Source of the DNA: an uncultured Lachnospiraceae bacterium | Lineage (GTDB): Bacteria > Bacillota > Clostridia > Lachnospirales > Lachnospiraceae | Length of the DNA: 64,000 nt | Direction of reading: 5' to 3' | Assembly (NCBI GenBank): GCA_910589195.1 | Contig: CAJUTC010000005.1 | Span: 53,958-117,957, forward strand | Part shown: positions 34,676 through 42,449 of the stretch, in pieces | How positions within the stretch are numbered: position 1 is the stretch's first letter | Layout of the letters: the number at the start of each line of letters is the position of its first letter | Notes under the pieces: generated by a model | What the model was told of the DNA's origin: nothing | Seen by the model: the letters and a program-made list of their open reading frames with translations, nothing else | The model's database searches: none | Program-made: the position numbers and the translations under genes

Positions 34676-36979
34676 TTATCCCTCTTCACCGGACAAATCT
34701 TCCACCCGTTCCAGCTTTGCAAAAGAAGCAAGCATCCGTTTTACTCCTGCCTGATCAAAACATATGGTAACCTCATAATCCTTTTTTCCATCCTTAATTT
34801 CATGAACCACGCCTTCACCATATTTCATATGACGAACCCGATCGCCTTCTTTATAATTCAGGCTGCTGGCCTTTGTAACGGTAAATGATTTTCCAAAGGC
34901 GGTTTTCTTCTCATCCATCTTACCTGGCCCAAAGGAGCTGACGCTTCCCCTTTTTGTTGACAATCCTCCAAAAGGCCCATCCCCCTTAGCCCGGTAAAGG
35001 CCAGCCCCTCCATCAGAAAAAGCTGTTTGCCCCTGGAAAACGGCGGGGCGCTTTCCCTTGTCCAAATGTTCTTCTGAAATTTCCTCAATAAACCGACTGG
35101 TTTTTAAATATCTGGTTTCTCCATGAACCATCCGCAGCCTCGCTCCGGTAAAGATCAGTGTTTCTCTGGCTCTGGTAATTCCCACATAACAAAGCCTTCG
35201 CTCCTCTTCAACCGCTTCCAAATCTTCGTAAGATATGGCCATCATACTAGGGAATAAGCCTTCTTCCATACCAGAAAGAAATACAACCGGAAACTCCAGT
35301 CCCTTTGCGCTGTGGAGCGTCATAAGCGTAACCCGGCTTCTGGTTTCATCCATCCGGTCAATATCCGCTACTAACGCAACCTGCTCTAAAAATTCATCCA
35401 AACTGGGCTCTTGCGCATGTTCTGTATAGCTGACTGCTTTGTTGATTAATTCCTCAACATTTTCCATCCGGATCTGGGATTCTTCCTCTCCCTCCTCTTC
35501 CAGTTCCTGCTGATAGCCGGTATCTTGAAGAATCGCTTTTATTAAATCACTGATAGTTTTTTCCGGATCGTTTGCAATTTCCCTCAGTGCCTCTATCTGA
35601 CTGGAAAAAGATTCCACTTTCCGGGCCGCCTTCCCGATTCCCGGAACCTGGCTTGCCGCTTTCACCACATCATACAGATGGAGCCCGTGTTCTGCCCCAT
35701 AAACGGTCAGCTTTCCTATGGTAACCGTGCCAATCCCACGCTTAGGCACATTAATAATCCGGCTGACAGCCAAATCATCTACACCATTGGCAATGGTTTT
35801 CAAATAAGCCAGCACATCTTTGATTTCTTTCCTCTGGTAGAAATTAATCCCGCCTACCACCAGATACGGCACATCGTACTGGATACAGAATTCTTCTAAC
35901 AGCCTAGACTGGGCATTGGTTCGGTAAAGAACTGCCATGTCCTTCCAATCTTGTCCTTTCTGATGAAACTCCCTTAAGGCCTTAGCAACATACTTGGCCT
36001 CTTCCTCTCCAGTCGGAAATTGCTGATACCTGGGAAGGACGCCTTCGCTGTTATCCGTCCATAAGGTTTTTTCCTTTCTTCCCTGGTTATTGCAGATCAC
36101 TTCATTCGCCGCCGCTAAAATATTCTTGGTGGAACGGTAATTCTGTTCCAGCTTTACGGTGTAAGATCCTGGGAATGCAGCTTCAAAATTCAGGATATTT
36201 GCCACGTCAGCACCCCGGAACTTATAGATTGACTGATCATCATCCCCCACTACACACAAATTCCGGTGCTTAAATGCCAGAAGTTCTATCAGCTTAAACT
36301 GGGCATAATTGGTATCCTGATACTCATCCACCAAAATATACCGGAAGCGTTCCTGGTAATAGTCCAACACTTCCGGCCAGGTTTGAAACAGCTCTACTGT
36401 TTTTACAATCAAATCGTCAAAATCCATCGCGTTATTCCGGAGCAGCTCATCCTGGTAGGTCTGATAAATCAGGCTAATTTTTCTTTCACGGAAATCCGAA
36501 GCATTTTGTTCAAAATCTTTTGGTGAAACCAGCTTGTCCTTGGCTCTTGATATGTAATCCAGCATAACCTTCTCTTTATAAAGCTTGGTATCCACATCCA
36601 GCTTCTTTAATACTTGGCGCATTACAGCCTTCTGGTCATCTGGATCGTAGATGGAAAAGTTGGTGTCATAACCTAAAGACTGGCAATATCTGCGAAGAAT
36701 CCTTACACACGCGGAGTGAAACGTACTGACCCAAACACTATTCGCCCCAACGCTTAACAGCTTTTGTACCCGTTCTTTCATCTCCCCTGCCGCTTTGTTG
36801 GTAAAGGTGATGGCCAGGATATTCCACGGATTTACCTGCTTTTCCTCGATCAGATAGGCAATCCGGTGAGTCAACACCCTGGTTTTTCCAGATCCTGCCC
36901 CTGCCAGCACCAGCACAGGGCCTTCTGTATGGCTTACCGCCTCCTGCTGCCTGTCATTTAATGCTTCATATTGATTCAT
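34676..36979 (-). CDS. pcrA: ATP-dependent DNA helicase PcrA/UvrD
   Basis: Superfamily 1A 3'-5' helicase of 767 residues, used in repair and replication-conflict resolution. Motif Q is LNDRQQEAV, Walker A is GAGSGKTRVLTHRIAYL, motif II is ILVDEYQDTNYAQ, motif III is VGDDDQSIYKFRGA, and motifs V and VI are LMTLHSAKGLEFP and RRLCYVGITRARE. A C-terminal Tudor-like patch (YKEGDRVRHMKYGEGVVHEI) is the RNA-polymerase-binding segment known in PcrA. The start ATG at 36979 is preceded by AAAAGGCGGTAACCT. Confidence 0.96.
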   Translation of the reverse strand: MNQYEALNDRQQEAVSHTEGPVLVLAGAGSGKTRVLTHRIAYLIEEKQVNPWNILAITFTNKAAGEMKERVQKLLSVGANSVWVSTFHSACVRILRRYCQSLGYDTNFSIYDPDDQKAVMRQVLKKLDVDTKLYKEKVMLDYISRAKDKLVSPKDFEQNASDFRERKISLIYQTYQDELLRNNAMDFDDLIVKTVELFQTWPEVLDYYQERFRYILVDEYQDTNYAQFKLIELLAFKHRNLCVVGDDDQSIYKFRGADVANILNFEAAFPGSYTVKLEQNYRSTKNILAAANEVICNNQGRKEKTLWTDNSEGVLPRYQQFPTGEEEAKYVAKALREFHQKGQDWKDMAVLYRTNAQSRLLEEFCIQYDVPYLVVGGINFYQRKEIKDVLAYLKTIANGVDDLAVSRIINVPKRGIGTVTIGKLTVYGAEHGLHLYDVVKAASQVPGIGKAARKVESFSSQIEALREIANDPEKTISDLIKAILQDTGYQQELEEEGEEESQIRMENVEELINKAVSYTEHAQEPSLDEFLEQVALVADIDRMDETRSRVTLMTLHSAKGLEFPVVFLSGMEEGLFPSMMAISYEDLEAVEEERRLCYVGITRARETLIFTGARLRMVHGETRYLKTSRFIEEISEEHLDKGKRPAVFQGQTAFSDGGAGLYRAKGDGPFGGLSTKRGSVSSFGPGKMDEKKTAFGKSFTVTKASSLNYKEGDRVRHMKYGEGVVHEIKDGKKDYEVTICFDQAGVKRMLASFAKLERVEDLSGEEG

Positions 36980-37039
36980 AGGTTACCGCCTTTTCTTCTT
37001 TATTTATAAGCTCGCGCTTATGTCGCGTCTTCCCTAAAC

Positions 37040-37068
37040 AGTTTACTATAAAAACACCTGTTCGTCAA
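37040..37068 (-). promoter_or_regulatory. Predicted promoter of pcrA
   Basis: Minus-strand TTGACG (37068-37063), 17 bases, TAAACT (37045-37040), about 60 bases upstream of the pcrA start. The rest of the gap to 37166 shows nothing else recognisable. Confidence 0.5.
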
Positions 37069-37165
37069 AACGTTTTTCAGGGATATTGGCAGAACGCAAA
37101 GTTCAAAGTTTTTCAGTCATGAAAAGGAGTGCCCCATAATTCGCCACATGGAAAAAGAGCCACAC

Positions 37166-37198
37166 GGAAAAGGAGCTGCGTATTAAGTACGCAGCTCC
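37166..37198 (-). terminator. Intrinsic terminator after the large surface protein
   Basis: On the minus strand GGAGCTGCGTA, a 5-base loop and TACGCAGCTCC form a perfect 11-bp stem followed by TTTTCC. It lies about 50 bases after the stop codon at 37246. Confidence 0.8.
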
Positions 37199-37245
37199 AA
37201 CTCCTAAAAAAGAATCTTAAACGAGATAAAAGAAGTATTCATAAT

Positions 37246-40200
37246 TTAATTGGAAGCAATCCATGCTCCGTCAGCACCTACATAGTAAGTGTCAATATAT
37301 GTGCCGGAAGCCATGGCACCCTTGGTACCGTTAGAAATCGGGTTAAGGTAATACCATTTGCCATTAATCTGATTCCAACCAGTTACCATTGCCCCGCTTT
37401 CATTAAAGTAGAACCATGCCTGGTAGGAAGGATCCTGATGCCAGCCAGTTACCATAATCCCCTGGCCGCTTCCTTCTGCCGGGTTAAAGTAATACCACTG
37501 TCCGTTAATCAAGCTCCATCCGGTTACCATAATGCCCTGGGCATTAAAATAGTACCAAGAACCATTAATCACTCCCCATGCATTTACCGCAAATTCCCCG
37601 GAATCCTTTTTAAACTTCCAGTTTGCGCCGTCCGCAATCCATTTGCCATGCATATAGTAAGTATCCTGGCCTGCGCCGCGTCTTCCGCCAGAGCTTCCAG
37701 ATCCGCCAGTTGGGCGACTGCCTGTATTGCCTCCTGGCCTGCTGGGATTCTCTGGATCATCCGGATTTACAGGTGCTTCCTTCCCATACTTTGCAACTAC
37801 ATGATAAGGGGTCTTATTGTCGCTCTTTTTCACAAAACTGTCAAATGCCGTATAATATCTGGAATTCTCGTTTTCGTTTATCATAGGTGAATCGTCTTTA
37901 TAAGCCTGGCCTTTGTAATTCTGCCATTCTACAAAATCGTAATTGTACATCTTAGGCTGTTTTTCGCTGTCAAACAGTTCTTTGGCAACGATCCACTTAT
38001 TCCCTGCCTTCTTTTCAAATCTTACGGTATCAACATAGTAGCTGCCGTTCCACAGTTGATACCGGCCATCCATAACCGTGCAAACATGATAGAATACAGT
38101 ACTGATTCCAACTGGAACGGAAACTGTGTAGAAGTTATCTTCGTCAAAGGGAATCTGTTCCCCATGATACGTGATAACAAATGGAACCTGGTAAGAATCC
38201 ACTTCCAGTGCTTCCACGCTGCTTAATACGCCATCTTTATAGGTAAATAAGCTACTATCGAAACTTTCCGTGCTTCTGCCAGCAAATTCAATTTCCTCAT
38301 CTGTAGCAAAACGAAGCTGGTATTCGGAAGGAGCTGCCTTTTCATATTTTTGGGTTTCCTCGTTCCAAGCACTTAAACTTACATTGCCTTTGTATATTCC
38401 TGCGTTATCCATAACATCTGCAGTCAGCCTGAACCTGTCACGAGTCCATTCTGATGGCAGTACCTTTGCAAACACAGCTTTTACCGTAAAATCCTGATCG
38501 ACCGTAATATCATACGAAGTATAGTCTTCTTCCATAATTTCTGTTTCACCAGTTTTGGTAACCAGCTTTAAGGAAGTTAAAGTACCAACCCAATCCTCTT
38601 CGTCAGGCTCATACCCTTCGGCATACAGATGGAGTTTGGTTCCTTCCGGCAGCTCTACCGCTTCATCAATCGGAAGGTATACACGTTCCTCCCCATTTCC
38701 GGTATAAGCAAGAATATAACCGTTGTTAACGTTTTCAATGGTTACTTTACAAGTAACATCACTTAAGGGGCCGTCATCATAAAGAGCCTTTGGCTGATAT
38801 TTGGTTCCGTCTGCCTTCTTAAATAATGTATATGCCGAAACGCTTCCCTTAAACTGATAATTGTCAGTAAGCTCTTTCCCCTCACTGTCCTGCCAGCTTA
38901 ACTCACTATAATGGTACATGCTTGGAATGCCTATGTAGGAATCTTCCAGTTCCTCTAACAGGATATTTTTTACATCCTTCCAAACAGCATTTCCGCTAAT
39001 GGAAATACGGCTGGAAGCTAAATGGATACTGCCGCTGTTGTAAGATCCTTTTACCATGATAACTGCATGGTACAGAGTTCCATTTTCTCCTAAATTCATA
39101 TACACCGTATAAGGAGTCGTGGAGTCTTTCCTTGGCATCAGGTATTCCTGATCCTCATATACAATAACAATTGGCAAGGTATAGTTTCCTAATTCCAGAG
39201 TGCCTTTGCTGGTTATCACATTATCTTTACAGGTAAACTTGTCAATATTTTCAACGTACCAATTGCTTATGTTTGCATCCTTAAGTTCTTTTTCTGTAGC
39301 AATCCGCACCTGGTATCCAGTAATCGCCTTATATTCTTTGGAATCCTCATTCCACATTTTAACGGATACCCGTCCCTTGTAATTTCCAGTTCCGGAACTA
39401 TAGGGCTTTAACTGAACCTGGAATTTCGGCTGCTCCCTTTCCGGATCATCGGTATCCGCATCGTATTCTGGCTTAGGCACCCATCTTGTAAAGTCAGCCT
39501 CAATCGTGCAGCTTTCTTTTACCATATAAACCGTTTCCTGATAAGAACAGCTTGTATCATAAATGTTCTCAGTAAATTCAATTTTGTCCGGTTCCTTGTC
39601 CGGATCCGCAAAAACCGCGGAAACAGATTCCAGCCGTCCATGCCACCCGTCCGCATAGTAGAAGTTATATCCCTTAGGCTGTAAATGGATCTCCGTTCCG
39701 GCCTTTAAGGAAACCGCCTCGTCAAAGGGGAAATACGTCCTTTGGGTCTTGTGTGTTTCCTCATTGTAGGTTTCCGTCCATGCGGTCAGATAACCATTTT
39801 TCACATTCTTAATGGTTACCTTAGGATCTCCTGAATCCTCATCCATAGGAACAACAATAACCGGGCTGAATCCGTTCATGGTAAAGGTCATACGGTTATC
39901 TTCAACCTTTACCTGGCTTGGGGTGATCAGCTCTTTGATTGCGGAAAAATCATCCTCGAAATGGATCACGCCAAGATTTTGGATATCCGCATCTTCAAAC
40001 ATATCTGGTACATTCATAGTGATCTTTGCTTTTTTCGCACTACCCTGTACGCTGATATCCAAACCGAACATTTTCTTGGTTGGATTGATGGTCAAGCCTT
40101 TATCTTTCAGCGTTTCCTGAACCGCTTCATTGGCCGCAATATCTTCAATGGTAGTTTCTTCTTTTAATTGGTCAAGAATCAGATCGTTTCCAGATTCCAA

Positions 40201-40701
40201 ATCTGCCTCAACCGCCAGTTCTTCCTTTTCCTCATCACTAAGGTTTCCCTTGGTATCATACCATCTTGCATCTAAAGCCACATCACTGTAAATGTTCATC
40301 TTTTCATCTACTTTGACGCCTTCATGATACCATCCATAGAATTTCTGACCTTCCTTGGGCGTAATAATATTTTCATAATCCTCGCCCATTTCCTCGCCGC
40401 CATAAAACAAACTGGTGTACTTAAACCCATCATCATCGGTTTCCAGTTTGGTAAACGTCCGAACCAGCTTGGTTTCTGTGCTGCTGTTGGACCTGGAGGC
40501 TTTAACCGATTTTACGTCAGAACCTGAACCTAGATTGTCTAAATCAAACGTTCCGCCGTCACCTGCGTTAAAGGTAACTTTAACCGATTTCGTTTTGCTT
40601 GATTGGGTTCCGATGCCAGCTAATGGTGTCATGACGCAAGCCGCTGACATTGCAACAGCCAATGCTGCCGCAACTTGCTGTTTAAATTTTTTCAACCTCA
40701 T
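37246..40701 (-). CDS. Large secreted cell-wall-binding protein with duplicated module
   Basis: Protein of 1151 residues. Residues 1-35 form a signal peptide (MRLKKFKQQVAAALAVAMSA). Residues 40-147 resemble an InlB-type B repeat (VKVTFNAGDGGTFDL ... FYGWYHEG). About 150-290 is a helical/beta linker domain. Two diverged copies of a ~330-residue module follow: 294-641 (VTIKNVKNGYLTAW start) and 652-973 (VTIENVNNGYILAY start). A Pro/Gly/Ser-rich linker (974-1012) leads to choline-binding-type repeats (1016-1151) with INGQWYYFN and GIMVTGW units, which anchor such proteins to the wall. No enzyme motif was seen, so an adhesin or structural role is inferred. AAGGAGGAAAGC precedes ATG 40701. The 5' leader is about 210 bases. 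Confidence 0.85.
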   Translation of the reverse strand: MRLKKFKQQVAAALAVAMSAACVMTPLAGIGTQSSKTKSVKVTFNAGDGGTFDLDNLGSGSDVKSVKASRSNSSTETKLVRTFTKLETDDDGFKYTSLFYGGEEMGEDYENIITPKEGQKFYGWYHEGVKVDEKMNIYSDVALDARWYDTKGNLSDEEKEELAVEADLESGNDLILDQLKEETTIEDIAANEAVQETLKDKGLTINPTKKMFGLDISVQGSAKKAKITMNVPDMFEDADIQNLGVIHFEDDFSAIKELITPSQVKVEDNRMTFTMNGFSPVIVVPMDEDSGDPKVTIKNVKNGYLTAWTETYNEETHKTQRTYFPFDEAVSLKAGTEIHLQPKGYNFYYADGWHGRLESVSAVFADPDKEPDKIEFTENIYDTSCSYQETVYMVKESCTIEADFTRWVPKPEYDADTDDPEREQPKFQVQLKPYSSGTGNYKGRVSVKMWNEDSKEYKAITGYQVRIATEKELKDANISNWYVENIDKFTCKDNVITSKGTLELGNYTLPIVIVYEDQEYLMPRKDSTTPYTVYMNLGENGTLYHAVIMVKGSYNSGSIHLASSRISISGNAVWKDVKNILLEELEDSYIGIPSMYHYSELSWQDSEGKELTDNYQFKGSVSAYTLFKKADGTKYQPKALYDDGPLSDVTCKVTIENVNNGYILAYTGNGEERVYLPIDEAVELPEGTKLHLYAEGYEPDEEDWVGTLTSLKLVTKTGETEIMEEDYTSYDITVDQDFTVKAVFAKVLPSEWTRDRFRLTADVMDNAGIYKGNVSLSAWNEETQKYEKAAPSEYQLRFATDEEIEFAGRSTESFDSSLFTYKDGVLSSVEALEVDSYQVPFVITYHGEQIPFDEDNFYTVSVPVGISTVFYHVCTVMDGRYQLWNGSYYVDTVRFEKKAGNKWIVAKELFDSEKQPKMYNYDFVEWQNYKGQAYKDDSPMINENENSRYYTAFDSFVKKSDNKTPYHVVAKYGKEAPVNPDDPENPSRPGGNTGSRPTGGSGSSGGRRGAGQDTYYMHGKWIADGANWKFKKDSGEFAVNAWGVINGSWYYFNAQGIMVTGWSLINGQWYYFNPAEGSGQGIMVTGWHQDPSYQAWFYFNESGAMVTGWNQINGKWYYLNPISNGTKGAMASGTYIDTYYVGADGAWIASN

Positions 40702-40884
40702 GCTTTCCTCCTTCTCTCAGAGTACGCCCACCTCCTTTATTCCCATTTTTGCTTTTGTTTTTGTCTGACATACCCGGACTTCACCTGCATACCATTCTTT
40801 CGTATATGCTTCATAAATTTGTGCACATCCAACAAAAACCCTTCGCATGATCTGGGCACAAAGTGGTTCCGAGAATACTCGTTT

Positions 40885-40916
40885 CATGATTTTGTAAGAT
40901 TTCTTACAAAATCATG
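40885..40916. promoter_or_regulatory. 32-bp palindrome at the predicted start of the surface-protein mRNA
   Basis: CATGATTTTGTAAGA and TCTTACAAAATCATG are perfect 15-base arms with a 2-base centre. The palindrome begins about 4 bases after the -10 box of the minus-strand promoter, so it covers +1. It could be an operator or a 5'-terminal mRNA hairpin. It lies about midway in the 398-base divergent gap. Confidence 0.75.
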
Positions 40917-40919
40917 TTT

Positions 40920-40947
40920 ATTATACCCCCCCAGGGTAACTTTTCAA
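40920..40947 (-). promoter_or_regulatory. Predicted promoter of the surface protein gene
   Basis: Minus-strand TTGAAA (40947-40942), 16 bases, TATAAT (40925-40920). The spacer contains a run of seven G on the minus strand. Confidence 0.7.
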
Positions 40948-41049
40948 CACATTTTTACAATTCATTAAAAATAACCAAAATATCCCGCTTTTATTCATTT
41001 ACTTTTCCGATATTGACAAAAGTTTATGAAAGATAAATCATTTCTCCTC

Positions 41050-41078
41050 TTGTCATCTAGTTTTTAATACTATATAAT
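41050..41078 (+). promoter_or_regulatory. Predicted promoter of the DUF1836 gene
   Basis: TTGTCA (41050-41055), 17 bases, TATAAT (41073-41078). The start site would be about 15 bases before the ATG at 41100, so the leader is very short. Confidence 0.7.
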
Positions 41079-41099
41079 GTAATATGAGGTGACGATGAT

Positions 41100-41774
41100 A
41101 TGAAAACGAATGAAGAACGGCTTTCGGAATTGCTGTCCTATCTTGACAGCTTAACCTATATTAAACCGGAAGAAATCCCCAATATTCCGCTATATATGGA
41201 TCAGGTAACCACTTTTATGGAGGAACACTTAAAGCATTCCAAACGCTATCCGGAAGATAAAGTCCTCACAAAAACCATGATTAATAACTATGCTAAAAAC
41301 AATCTTTTACCTGCTCCCGTAAAGAAAAAGTATTCTAAGGAACATATGCTGATGCTGATTTTTATTTATTACTATAAAAATCTACTTTCCTTCCACGATA
41401 TCCAGCAGATTTTTAAGCCTATTACCAGTAAACACTTTACTGTATCAGAAGCAGGGCGTCAGTCCGATGAACAGACAAGCGAAACCAGGTCAAGGCATTC
41501 TAAAAACTCGTTAGAAAGTATCTATCAGGAAGTATTTTCTCTGATGGAATCCCACATGGAAATGTTGAAACAAGATGTTTCCAAAAAATTTGAAATTTCT
41601 AAAAGCACTTTTTTAGACGCTGAGGGCAATGAACAGGAATCCTTGCAACTTTTCTCCTTTATCTGTCAGTTATCCTTTGATGTTTATTTAAAAAAGCAGA
41701 TGATTGAAACCCTGGTGGATCAGCTTTCCATGGAAGAAGAACCCCTATCGGCAACCGAAAAACGGAAACGCTAA
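41100..41774 (+). CDS. DUF1836 regulator-like protein
   Basis: Protein of 224 residues in the DUF1836 family, a MerR-like winged-helix group. Typical stretches are LTYIKPEEIPNIPLYMDQVT (about 18-37), LTKTMINNYAKNNLLPAPVK (about 58-77) and KKYSKEHMLMLIFIYYYKNL. The TMINNYAK..LLPAP segment looks like a DNA-contact helix and wing. The C-terminal third is charged and helical. GAGGTG precedes the ATG by 8 bases. It is divergent from the large surface protein gene and faces the 32-bp palindrome, so it is a candidate regulator of that gene; this is inference. Confidence 0.82.
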   Translation: MKTNEERLSELLSYLDSLTYIKPEEIPNIPLYMDQVTTFMEEHLKHSKRYPEDKVLTKTMINNYAKNNLLPAPVKKKYSKEHMLMLIFIYYYKNLLSFHDIQQIFKPITSKHFTVSEAGRQSDEQTSETRSRHSKNSLESIYQEVFSLMESHMEMLKQDVSKKFEISKSTFLDAEGNEQESLQLFSFICQLSFDVYLKKQMIETLVDQLSMEEEPLSATEKRKR

Positions 41775-41809
41775 AAAGTACATCCAAACGTATGCTTAAG
41801 TGTGTTTGA

Positions 41810-41846
41810 ATCCGGCAAAACACGTTGCTAGCTGGTTTTGCCGGAT
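41810..41846. repeat. ATCCGGCAAAAC hairpin, copy 1
   Basis: ATCCGGCAAAAC (41810-41821) and GTTTTGCCGGAT (41835-41846), perfect 12-base arms and 13-base loop, 36 bases after the DUF1836 stop. A separate true terminator follows at 41860. A second copy with the same arms lies at 44811-44847. Confidence 0.75.
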
Positions 41847-41859
41847 GTTTCTCAGCAAA

Positions 41860-41898
41860 AAAAGCCAAAGGGCTGCTGGTTTCAGACCTTTGGCTTTT
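41860..41898. terminator. Bidirectional terminator between DUF1836 and TrpR-like genes
   Basis: AAAAGCCAAAGG and CCTTTGGCTTTT are 12-base arms around a 15-base loop. The plus strand continues TTTTCTT and the minus strand reads seven T after the stem, so both convergent genes can terminate here. Confidence 0.85.
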
Positions 41899-41944
41899 CT
41901 TAGTTGTTACAGCATTTCTCATAAATCAATTGAAACGTGTTTTC

Positions 41945-42280
41945 TTATTCGTTTGCGCGCTCTCCTGTAGCTTCCCCGTCTAAAAGAAGCTCCTGTTCTT
42001 TCAGCCTTTTAAATACCATATCGTAGCCGTCATTTCCGTAATTTAAAGAACGGTTTACCCGGCTGATTGTTGCCGTAGAAGCACCGGTTTGATCCGCAAT
42101 TTCCAGATATGTGCTTCCTTCCCTCAGCATTTTAGCTACTTCGTACCTTTGTGATAAGGAAAGCAGTTCGTTGATAGTGCAGACATCTTCAAAAAACAGA
42201 TAACATTCTTCTGGGCTTTTTAGTGTTAAAACTGCCTGGAAAAGATGATCCACTGCCTCCGTTTTTATCTTTTTATTCAT
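41945..42280 (-). CDS. TrpR-like YerC/YecD family DNA-binding protein
   Basis: Small helical protein of 111 residues in the TrpR-like YerC/YecD family. The helix-turn-helix is LREGSTYLEIADQTGASTAT then ISRVNRSLNYG (about 58-90), preceded by SPEECYLFFEDVCTINELLS. Function in Bacillota is not established; it is a likely DNA-binding regulator. I chose ATG 42280 with GGAGGAAAGGGCGGA upstream; the open frame extends to a GTG at 42400, but that part is unlike the family. It follows the hydratase gene in the minus direction but with its start 165 bases before that gene ends downstream of the terminator, so they are separate transcripts or a loosely spaced pair. Confidence 0.88.
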   Translation of the reverse strand: MNKKIKTEAVDHLFQAVLTLKSPEECYLFFEDVCTINELLSLSQRYEVAKMLREGSTYLEIADQTGASTATISRVNRSLNYGNDGYDMVFKRLKEQELLLDGEATGERANE

Positions 42281-42449
42281 TCCGCCCTTTCCTCCCAAAA
42301 CTCCGTCCAAGCATTCCGAAACGTTCTGTAAGCAGATTGGCCAACCTACTCTTTTGGATCGAAAACAGCCTTCGATATTGTTACAGACCGCTGTATCCAC
42401 TATATTACCACATTAAAGTCTGAAAGTCTACTGATTTCGCTATCTGTTA

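Noticed and set aside
37055..37085. Catabolite-responsive-element-like sequence near the pcrA promoter
   Set aside because: The AAAACGTTTT core has the wrong arm spacing for a cre site and overlaps a housekeeping gene promoter.
37129..37890. 253-residue plus-strand open frame opposite the surface protein
   Set aside because: Antisense shadow of the wall-binding repeats and of the terminator region.
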